NCBI RefSeq assembly: GCF_004027225.2
Contig: NC_044291.2
Span: 9,160,707-9,224,706, forward strand
Origin: Strigops habroptila
Lineage: Eukaryota; Chordata; Aves; Psittaciformes; Psittacidae
Direction of reading: 5' to 3'
DNA length: 64,000 nt
Under the pieces are notes generated by a model. The model worked only from the letters and a program-made list of their open reading frames with translations, made no database searches and was not told the origin of the DNA. A program made the position numbers and the translations under genes. Numbering within the stretch: position 1 is the stretch's first letter; each line of letters starts with the position of its first letter. Of the stretch, positions 1 through 11,000 are shown in pieces.

Positions 1-3000
1 GCAGCCTTTCTCCACTCCATCAGTAGGGACCATGTTCAAAGCTCAGGCCAACAAACCTGGATTGGAGAGTAACTAAAACCTGCAACAGCCACTCTCCAAA
101 CTGAGGGAAAGGTGATATCAGGGCAGCAGGAATGGCACAGATACCAAAACTCACTTTTCAGGTTGCTCTCTAGGTCAGGCACCTGGATGAGAGCTGAACA
201 TTCCTTGGCTCCAGTTGAACATAGGCTGCTCGTGCCAAAGAGCTGCCTTCTGTAACCCTATAGAAAGCAGAAGGTTGTGCCTTAGCACCATCAGTGCTAT
301 AAACATCTTTTCACTCTGCAGACAAGGCAAGGCGAGAGGAACTCAGTTGTGTCCCAGCAGCATTGTGCCAGTACCATTCTATTGAGACGAATAAAGTTGT
401 TCTCTCCCTAGGTATATTTAGTCGAAAGAAAAACAGACTTGAATGTAGCTATTCTTCTGGAAAATATTCTCCTAACAATGTCTCAATAGTTTATTTATTG
501 CCCATCTGTGGCTCCAAAGTAAAATCTGTTCAGCTGTTGATGTAACAGACTTCCCCTTCATAGCTAATCCTCCATGATTCCTACCATTCTGTGCCTGAAT
601 TCTCTCTCTGGGTTGGCCACATCAAAAAATCATACTTTATTTCTGCTTGAATTTGATAAAGATTTTGGGTAATGATGCATGAGATAGGAGAGGACTCGGC
701 TGATGTAGTAGTCATTCTGCTTGGTAAAACTGGATGAAGCAGAAAGAATAGTTAAGATGGATTTTTGCCATTAAAAAACAACTTGTCTTATGTAGTGAAT
801 GGATCGTGTCAGGTGCATGGGTTAAAATCATGGTGTATTTGTGGAATCTCACACTCCAGCTTTGGGAATATGAAGTATAAGAAGGGCCTGAGAAGTATTT
901 GCTACAATTAGACACTGCGAGCTCCTTAGAAGAGCCTTTGTAGAACTGCATGGATGCATCACTGAGAGCAAGCACAGGTGTTCTCCTAACCCAGGCGACC
1001 TTTGGCAGTGCAAGATTTGCAGAGGCAGTGACCACAGGACAACCTCTCCCTCTTGCCACTGACTTTTCTCTTTAGTTTAGCACCATCTAGAGGGTTCCAT
1101 CTATAAACCCAAGGTTTCAGCTCTACATTGGCAAAAGAAGGCACCCATCTGAAACACCTGGTCTGGAGACAGGGGGAAACAAACAACCAAAAGCAAAGCC
1201 TCCAAACAGAAGTTTACTCCTTCAGATGCCTTCACTATATGTTGAAGCACAAGGCTGTGGTGGAACCACTGTTCTTGTCTTGGTGAGCTCTTCTGTGAAA
1301 TGGAAAGACGGGTCCTCCAGAAAGTATTGGAAGGGGATTTGGGGATGAGTTCTAGCGGGGGATGCTCAAGGTTTGGTGTTTATTTTCTTGAATGTATTTC
1401 TTTCTTAACACCTACATATCTTATGTCACACACTCCTGCAGGCTTCAATAACATCTGATGATGTGATGGGAAATCCTCTGTGGTTTAGAGCAGACATCGT
1501 TCTCCATGTCCATTCAACACCTTGCCTTTTACCAATACCACAAGCAGCATGACAGAGCACCAGCAGAACTAACCGTTTCTGTACTGCATTTTACAGTTTT
1601 CAGCCCAGTGCATCAGAGCTCACTCAAATCTCTTGACATGGAACAGCAGAACACCAAGGGCTCCACTTTGTATCATATATCACATCATCTGGATCCTTCT
1701 TCTTCTGCAGTGGCCCAGGCTGCTGCCTTGCAGTGCCAGGAGATGCAATACATGACCTCCATCAACCACAGCTGACCTAATAATCCCATGACAAGGCCAT
1801 CAAAATGAAAGTTCGACTTGCCTGAACCAGCCAGTGCTGGATTTGGAGACAGAAGCACATTGTCCTCCTCAAAGCAGAAGCTTTCAGAATCCACCTAACT
1901 TCAAGATTAAGGAATATGCACCAACAAGCATAAGCCACAGCAAGGGTTTGCACAAAAATCTGCATTTTTGAGTAAATTACTTCAGTGATCCTGAGCAAAA
2001 CATCAAGCAGTACTCTGGAGCTGGAATGGTGGAAGGACCCTGGAGAAATCAAGGCTACTGCTAATGCCTATATCTTGTCTGCTAGGGATATGTCACCCTT
2101 ACCTTCCCCTGCATACAACAGGACGTGGTACAAGAAGGTTGACAGTCTGGCTGGGATAGGGAAGGACTTATCCCTGCAGAGTGCAGACAGAAGCAGAAAA
2201 GGAGAGGAAACCTCCTTTTCTCGCTCACCTGCTGCACACCAGCAAAGTTCATGTTCTAGTGATCTTTTCCATCTCAGCTGAGAGATCACAAGGTTTAACC
2301 CCCGACACCTCAAACCCAGGTTTTCCATCATCCACAAGGCAACAGCAGCTCCTCCAGCCAAGCCCAAGTCACAGCTCTGGCATGGTCGGCTCAGCCTTCG
2401 GTGCTGCTGCGCAAAACTCACGCTCAGAGTGTTTCTCTATTCCAAGAGCCTCCTGCTTCACCATGTTCAGCCGAGTACTACTGGAGCAACATGTCTTTGG
2501 AAGGGAAGGAAAGAGGAATCCTGCTGTAAAGAAATAAAACCACTGCAGAGATGAGAAAGAGGGACAGGCTGACAGGAGAAAACGGCTTTGCTGAGCTGGG
2601 GAGAAAATGGTTTGAGTAGTTACCAGCAGTAAGGAAACCTCTTGTTTGAGATCTTGGAGGAATTTCTGCACAGTAAATACTCAGCATGTTTTATGGCCTT
2701 GGCTTGTGAGGAGAAAGAAAGGCTGGTGATGGAGTGCCCTGAAACACAGCCAGGATGCCAGACACAGTAACTTTCTCCCTTTTAGCCCATTAAATCCAGA
2801 GCCCTCTCTTTCCTCTGTTACTTTGGACATAACCTGCCACGGGTGCAGTGCAAACCCCCTCTGATCCTCCTCTGTGAGGGAGATCACAGGGATCACATCA
2901 CATCTCCCTACAGGGGAGAAGTGTGGGTCCTCATACTGTCCTGCCTGTGCTCCAACATCCATAGTCTTTCTCAAAGCCGGGCTCTTTGCAAAAGAACTGT

Positions 3001-4589
3001 AACAGGTAGAATCTGCTTTATCTTCCCTTGCTGGGTTTTGCCTTTAAATGCTGTAGCTGCATCCTAGTCCCTGGCCTTTGGAAGGGAGGCCAGGCTGGCT
3101 CTAGGGCAGCCAGAGGAGTGAGTGAATGTCTCCTGCTAAAGCACCACTTCCCCAGAGCTATGTCTCCCTGGGGCAAGCTTTATTTCAACACCCTGCCTAA
3201 CACCAAACTGCATCACCATGCACCCAGCTGGCAGCGAGAGATCACTCTCCTTGCTGCCAACTTTCCCCAGCCCCTTTCCTGGCTCATTTTAAATATACAA
3301 ATAACTGTGACTTTACAAAACACTCATATGATACCCCCCTAGAGCTGCTGCTCCTCCAGACCCTTCTGCTCCTAACCCCTGCATCAGGCTGCTCCTGCAC
3401 CACCCATCTGTGATGCTCAGGTGTTAAAGTTGGCAAAATAAAATAATTTTGAACAGCAGACAAAGGAACCTCAGCACAGGAAAGATCTGCCCCATCAATA
3501 TGTTTGACTGGCCCAGCTGAGTCACTCTTGAATGCTCTGGTGCAAACATGCCCAGAGCTGGACCCTGGCACGAGCACGGTGCTCGAGTCATGCCCTGTGG
3601 TCTCGTACGTCTGCCAGGAGCTTCAGGCTGTCACAGTAAACCCACAGGGCAGATATAGCTTTAAGCCATTCCCATCTGCTCACATGTGCTGTGTGCAAGA
3701 GGAGGAAAGGGAACTGCGTGCCTACGGTCTTATAAAATCTCTGGAGTACCACCTTTCCTCTAAAATAACAGGATCTGGCTCCTTAATGGGGGGACGTGGT
3801 GAGAGACAAATGGCTGTCTCCCTTCACCAATACCTTCATCAAGTGCTTATAAGGGAAAAGCAGAGCCTTAGTCACTGGCCTGCAACAGGAGCCCAAACTT
3901 TCAGAGGCCCCACATGGAAAGATCAGGGCAGGCACTTGGCTTTATTAGGGAGAGGAATCAGATCCTACTTTGAGCGAAGCAATTTATCTCCTTGTCTGCA
4001 GTTAATTGGTGGTTGTTTCATTGCAATAAGGGGAGCTGCACCATTGGCACCAGCAGAGGGTCTGACCAAAAGCAGGTTGGGCACACCAGCCCCTGAGCTG
4101 TGTTGGATGCAAGGGCTGCACCAGTGCGAAGGGAAGTGGTGTTGCTCCTGGGTCCCCAGGGCTTGGCCTCTTGCTGCTGCCTTGAGAGATGCTTAGCCTT
4201 CGGTACCAAAACCTTTCCAGTACAACATCACACAAGAGGTAAATACTCGGTGGCAGGATGTAATGCATAAAATGGAGGGATGTTGGAGTGGTGCATTCCC
4301 TGCTTCCTCCTCTCGGCTGCTCCACAATCTCAGGAATTCCTGTCAGGCTTTGGCCTCTGTGTAGTGAGTTGGATGGTGAAGCATCCCTGAGCATACCAGG
4401 TACTAAGGAGGCTAAGGAGGGAGGAACTGGACAAACTGATCCCTGGGTAAGGTGGGAAGTGAGAGCTGGGACAATCAGTCATTCCCTGAGAGCCTTCCCT
4501 TGATCATAACCCAAGTGGAACAGTACATTGGTACTGAGTTTTGAGACATTTCTAGTAATTATTAATGCAAGTTGTGGCCAGGATGGAGA
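1..4589. other. 3' flank of TMEM268, no gene recognised
   Basis: No exon of a known protein family and no clear transposable element is visible. The longest open frame (plus strand 3504-4196, 230 codons) has no recognisable domain and no codon or splice features that favour coding. In mammals the next gene in this direction is TNFSF15, but nothing resembling it is present here. Confidence 0.5.
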
Positions 4590-4702
4590 TTTATTAATGA
4601 CTAAAGCCAATCACCTTTTGACCCTATAAATAGCAGTCCAAAGTGAAGCCCTTTGAGCTCTACTGGACCATAGAGGGCAGCGAGTTCCTTGTATGGTTTA
4701 TT
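4590..4702 (-). terminator. Candidate polyadenylation signals of TMEM268
   Basis: AATAAA hexamers on the minus strand occur at 4702-4697 and 4595-4590, about 130 and 240 bases after the TMEM268 stop. A further hexamer lies at 3946-3941. Which one is used cannot be told from the sequence; a longer 3' UTR is possible. Confidence 0.35.
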
Positions 4703-4828
4703 AGAGTCTTATTTCCACTTGTTCATCCAGATGAGTCTAGGATGAGCAGCCATTCTCTCTGCCCCATGACCTCTTCACACTGTTGTGTACGGACAGCTTG
4801 CATTTTTGCATATTCCAGCCCCCTCGAG

Positions 4829-5008
4829 TCACCGTGCCATGAACCAACTCTGGTATGTGTTAAGCACAGAGCTCTGGATGAACTGGCAGAGACAGGGCAT
4901 GTTGCTCTGCTCCAGGTGCCCCCCTGCCACGGCCCGGGGCAGCTGGCCGGTCACCAGGAGCCGGACATAGCATCCACTGAAGATCACCAGGAGCTGCTGG
5001 GCCATCGC
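4829..5008 (-). CDS. TMEM268: TMEM268 coding exon 8 (residues 311-369) and stop
   Basis: Acceptor CGTTCCAG, then AMAQQLLVIFSGCYVRLLVT, GQLPRA, a Cys-containing CLCQFIQSS segment, and a TGA stop at 4831-4829. It aligns with the mammalian C-terminus ([31 protein letters not shown]). The last few residues diverge from human. Confidence 0.93.
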   Translation of the reverse strand, partial: AMAQQLLVIFSGCYVRLLVTGQLPRAVAGGHLEQSNMPCLCQFIQSSVLNTYQSWFMAR

Positions 5009-8000
5009 CTGGAACGAGCAGTAAAGGAGTCAGAGCAGAGCAGGACAAGTGATGACACATTAAATGCCATGTGCTCCCTCATTCAAGGACTGTCCTTCTC
5101 TGAAAGAAACAGGACCGAAGCCAATGGCATATGTAACTGTCCCAGATACCCTTCTGGTCAGCAGTGCTGGCACACTGTCCCCGTGGGGTATGACATGACC
5201 CCACCAGTGGGTGGCTAGGCTAGCCAGGCTGCTTGGGGACCTGCCTGCTCTTTCCCTGCCTCAGATTGCCTTGTTTTTCCTGTAAAGCTTCAACCTGCAG
5301 CAATGTCACCTGCACCAAATTCACTTAGTGAGCAGATAACACATGAATCAAAATCATCCCATTTGAAGCTTCTTGCTGAGTAGGAATAAGGACACATTTG
5401 ATGCTCAGCGTGGCACAAGTCTTTGAAAGCACACTCATGGAGGAGACAAAGGCTGGACACATGCAGGCCTCGTCCCCAGCCCGAACAGAGGTGCTGGGTC
5501 TCTGCACTGACCCCTGTTCTCCAAACAGGGACCCCCGGGCCACCAGCAAAGAAAAGCCCAATCCTTTAATTCCTTAAGCACTAGTTGCTCTGTACTCAGT
5601 AACTACTAAGCACTGCTAGGGCTGGAGAACGTGTGTATGGACCTCCAGGCTTCCAGGGGCTTCTACTAGTGATAAAGGAGGTGTCCCCCATGGCCGGGGG
5701 CTGCTGGGATGGGTTTTGGAGTCAAGGTGTCTGGAGACGCAATTTGGCACCTTTGCTCATGAGGGAGGGATATTCCTTCTCCTTACCTCTGGTGGGCCCT
5801 CAGGAACGAGGTGGAGCAGCTCGTTGCATGTCACAGGCTCTTTATTTAGGTTCACCTCACTGGATAACAGAGGGGACTCCTCACGCAAAGCCTCTTCCTC
5901 CATGCCCAGGTCAGGGGAAACCACCGCCTCCATAACCACACAGAGCTCATCCAGGCTGTGCCGCAAGGCCGGCTGGAAGAGAAACAGATTTTGGGGGCCT
6001 CCAGAGACAGGAAGGCAGCAGTGTCTTGAGGACAGCTTTGATTTCCTCCTGCATGCTTTTAACTCCTAGGTGTTATCATCCCAAGAGTAAAACACAGCAC
6101 CGCCCAAGAGCCATGCCCAGCGCTTGGAGCTGAGCGCCTCTATCCCACATCCCTGCTGCCATCAGCTGCCTCTTGTGCCAGTGACTTCTCCCAGCACAAT
6201 GGTCACAGCCTGGCATGAAAAAATCTATCTTTAAAATAGCCTTTAAAAGCTAGATGAGTTGTATCAGTCAATATGTGAATTGGTGTGGTTTTGCCCACCC
6301 CCAAACTGCATCTGCATCCATCCACGTTGATGGATGAGCAGCCTTGAGATTCTTAGATGACTGCACCCCCTTCACCTCTCATCCTACAACCATCCAGTGC
6401 AGAACACGGTGTTTGTGTATTTATACAACCAAATAGAGGAAAACATTTCCCGAAGGCCAAGAAGACAGCATTTTCATACAGTAAACCCAGCACCTACTTA
6501 CTCCTCAGGCTATCTCATTTATTTCAGGAAGACAGCTCAAGGCATTACTTATTTCAAGTTGTGACACATGCTTTCCAGATTTGCCCTTGATTCTTGATGC
6601 CTTTCCTTTATTAAAGTCATGCAATTAATTATCCAGACACACAGGACATAAAGAAATTCCTGCTTATCTGAGCACCAACAGATGCAGTTGCTCCACCTCC
6701 CAGTCTGTCCAGCTCCCAGTTCATAGCAGGGGATGCCTAGGTGGACACTCAGACACTTGGTTCGCTTTGCCCAACTCCATCCCACCAAAGCTGGGGCATC
6801 AGGGTGTCCTGCACATGTTACTATGAGAGTTTGTGCCTCATTTACCTTTCGTGTCCTCTGCAGGTCCATGATGTGGGCTGATAAGGACTGGAGGCAACGC
6901 TCCGGGCTGAAGTGCACAAACCACAACTGGGATGGGCAGGGTTAAGGAAGGAGTCTTTCCATGCTTCCCCCTCTGCAGCCCTCCCTGTGGATTACAGTAT
7001 GGATAGAAGTGAGGCAGCTGGTGCTTGCAGGATGTTCAGGATACGCTCAGGAACACTCACACAACATCCCAGGGCCAATTTTAAGCCAAGCTAAAGGGGA
7101 AAAGCGGAGGGGTGGCAGAGAAGGGGGAATGTTGCCCCACATGGCAGCCAGTCCTCCTCACACACCTTCTGCTGCCTCATGGTGATACTGGGATAACCCA
7201 GCGCATTGCACATCACTCAACTCAGAGGCCTTACATCTAAACAGAGGATAATGTTGACTTAGCTCCCCTAATCCCTTCTGGAGTTCTTTCCTTTTTTTGT
7301 AGGGATTAATTCCATTTATTCTTTACAAAATCAATTGAATCCCTGTGTTGTTTTCTGCTTTCAGGCAGTTCTGGGACTGGTAGGTGAAGGCCCATTGGAT
7401 TAGTCCTCACTTACTGCAGCGTAAAACTATGGTGGTCTATAAAAAACATGTAATTCGGGTTCTTTGTTTCCTCCCCATTCTGCACAACTTCACTCCCACC
7501 AGCCCTCCTGCAGTATTCCCTGTCCCCATTTCTGACCCTGTTGATCCCCTCTCCATTTGTATTTCATGCCTCTATATATATGGGGTGGTATGAAGGTCAC
7601 CAGTAAATCTGGGTGACCGTGTCTCTCACCTTCCTTTAACACTTCCATGCTCTCTTGAAAACGCTCTTCTTTCCCCTAAATCTCTGTCTAGTGTAGAAAA
7701 GGTATCTCTGAAAAGCAGCAAATGAACCCAAGGATGGAGATTCATGTTTGCTCTGTATTGGCTTCTTGTTGTTGGGGTTTTTTTGCCATAGGCACATTGC
7801 TGTCACTCTGTTCATCTTCAGAATCATCACTGTCATGTAAGTATAATACACTTTCAGGAATAATTGTCTTGCCCAACGGACTTCAGCCTTTTAGTTGTAG
7901 TATTTCCAATTACCTCTGGGCATAACTTAATCCCCATTTGTAGGACAAAAAAACCCCAATCCCTCATGCCATTCAATAGGAGAACAAATCTCATCCCACC

Positions 8001-11000
8001 CCCTGGAAATCCTCATGGATCATAATATCAACAAACAGCTCCATATCATCAGCTACCCAGGAGGGACACAAACAATTCCCTACAGAAAGGATACTTGTAG
8101 GATGTTGTGTTGCCCATCCAGGACATCTGTAATCCCCAGAATTAAACTGTGTTTGAGAAAGACTTCATTGACAGCAGCCAGCCTCACATCTGTGTTCATA
8201 TTTATCTGTTAAAGAATGAAAGAGAAATTAACATGCTCTGCAGCAGAAGTTGGGCCAGCCCATGGCTGCAAACTGCAGCTGGATAACCCCAAATACCACA
8301 GCTCCAAAAGGAAAACAGTGACAAGAGCAGTCTGCACTAAGGGAAGGATTGTCACCAGCCTCCAGTACTGGCCCAGCCACCACTAGCAGATGTCTGCGCA
8401 GAGAGAAATCTCACTAAGGATCATTTCTCTTATAGATATGTCTGGAGTGGTACTGACTTCCAGAAACACGTCCTCTCTTCCATCCCACAGCAGTCCCCAA
8501 ATAAAGGACTGCACTTCTGTGAACCCACACGTTTGTCAGGTTTCGCCTTAAGGCAGAACTGTCGTTAGAGGGTTGCTCTAAAATCCATTCAGATCAGTGC
8601 AGAGACCCCTCTGGATTTTGAATCAAGCCTTTCCAACATTATTCTTCAGATCACTCCTTAGAAATCTCCATACTCCTGTGATTCCTATGAATAAAAGTTG
8701 ACACCAACCAAGCAGTAGATGCTGCAGGCTGGTTGCCTCTCATGCTAACAGCAACTCCCCTTTTCCTTCTGCCCAGTCTACCTTGGGTTTATAACTATTG
8801 CAACTCCTATGGGTTAGGAGCTGCTTTTTTGTTCTGGACCTGTTGCAAGGCAGGTGTGGTGGGGCCTGGACCATGACCCCATGGCTCCAGCAGCACAAGT
8901 GAATGAAGTTCTTAATGGCAACAGGCAGCCAAGAGCCACCATGAGAAGCAGGCCAGGAACCAGCTCTGCTGGTAAGCTCCTGTGGCTTCCCACCAGCTGT
9001 GGGAACATGAACCATGCCCTGAAACGGCTGCTTTGCCTCCAAGAAGCAGGTGATCTAGGTCAGCCTGCCTGGCTCCAACACCTACGTTTAGGTATTACAA
9101 CACCTATCTTGGCTGCATAACCTGATCTCCAAGTCTGCTGTAAAGTTATTCCTTCCTTCTCCAGAAAACTATGTTCTTAGTATGTATCTACATGACAACC
9201 CGTGTCGCAGCCCTCTGGTGGGTGGAAGTCCTGCTCCTTGTGCCTGCACACAAGCAGCATCCTCTTACCTTCCTCTGGCGATGGTCAATAACGAGTATCA
9301 CAATGACGGTGACTGCTACAGCAGCCAGGGTCACCAGCACGCTGGCCTCCCAGTAGCGTCCGAAGGAACACAGCTGGACTGTGGTGTAAATGTTTGTCCA
9401 GAGAGACATGTAGAAAACCTGTGAAAACCCGGCCACTAGTGACAGTCACAAACCATGAAAGTGAGAAAAGTCATAGGACCATAGACTTGTTTGTGTTGGA
9501 AGGGACCTTAAAGCTCATCCAGTTCCAACCCCCTGCCACAGGCAGGGACACCTTCCACTAGAGCAGGTTGCTCCAAGCCCCTGTGTCCAACCTGGCCTTG
9601 AACACTGCCAGGGGTGGGGCAGCCACAGCTTCTCTGGGAAAAGTCTGTGCCAGCGCCTCAGCACCCTCACAGGGAAGAGCTTCTGCCTAAGAGCTCACCT
9701 CAATCTCCCCTCTGGCAGGTTAAAGCCATTCCCCTTGGCCTGTCCCTACAGGCCCTTGTCCAAAGCCCCTCTCCAGGTTTCCTGGAGCCCCTTTAGGCAC
9801 TGGAGCTGCTCTAAGGTCTCCCCTTCAGGAGCCTTCTCTTCTCCAGGCTTCCCCAGCCCAGCTCTCTCAGCCTGGCTCCAGAGCAGAGCTGCTCCAGCCC
9901 TCACAGCGTCTCTGTGTCCTCCTCTAGGCTTCTCTTCCCTCCTCACGGGAAGAAGAAAAATCCACCAGTCCCTTCTCATAGGGTAATACCTTGCCATAAA
10001 TTGTCACATGAGATTTTCAGAGGGTGGAAAAGGACAGAGGGTTTTTTTCGTTAATAAATAGGGAAAAGAAAGGACTAGAAGAACTCTGAGCCCTAGTTTA
10101 TTATAAAGAATCACCAGTCATCAAAGACAGAGTGAATTGTTAAGGATGATTCATACCTAGGAAGGATTTCAACTGAGTTCCTCCATTTAGATAAGAAATG
10201 CACTCACCAAGGCATATTGATAATAATTCTAACAGTCCCTTCATTTAAAAAGCTCCTGTGTCAAAACACTCAAGGAAGTGCAGACACTACTCAATCACAG
10301 AAACACTCAAATGGTGATGCTGACACTGGAGTCAAGGACTATGTTAAGGACTGACAAATTTGGCCTTTGCACAAAGACAGGCAAAATTGAATTCATCTGG
10401 CCTTTATTTCAGATAACATGTATTTGGGCAGGAGATATTGCCTAGAAGCAAATATGACATATGCAGCACAGCACGTCACAGCATCGTGTCACAGCATCAT
10501 CTTGCACTAATATAATGTATTTACACTAAACAGGTACTAAACCCATCAAAATACTGAGCACTAGTTCCTGCAATATTAGGGAAAGGAGGAGAAGACATGT
10601 ATAATGGCTATCCCAAAAAATCAATGCAGCTAAATGGAGGAGTCAGACTTTATCACATTCTCAGCATGCTGCAAAATAGCAGCCTTCCAGTAGATGCTAA
10701 TGGTAGGAGTCTCTAGAGGATCTTTTCTCGCCAGAAGAAGAATAAGACTAGACAAACACCTCAGTAATCAAAAGGTTGACTGGTCCTTTGGTCTGAATTA
10801 GCATCAGGACCAGAATATCTACAGATGTTTAAAATCAAGTTAAAAATATAGCCTATTGTAGGTACAACTACCTCAGTTATTCATGGCAGTTATTCAGCCA
10901 TGCTTCAGTGGGACTACCAGCAAGGGGTTGGAGATGGTGCCTTAACCTCCATATACAAAAAACCTGTGAACTGAGGTTTCCCAAGGAGTCCACTAGTAAG

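Noticed and set aside
4643-5218. 191-codon open frame on the plus strand
   Set aside because: It lies antisense over TMEM268 exon 8 and has no domain; the minus strand carries the real coding sequence.
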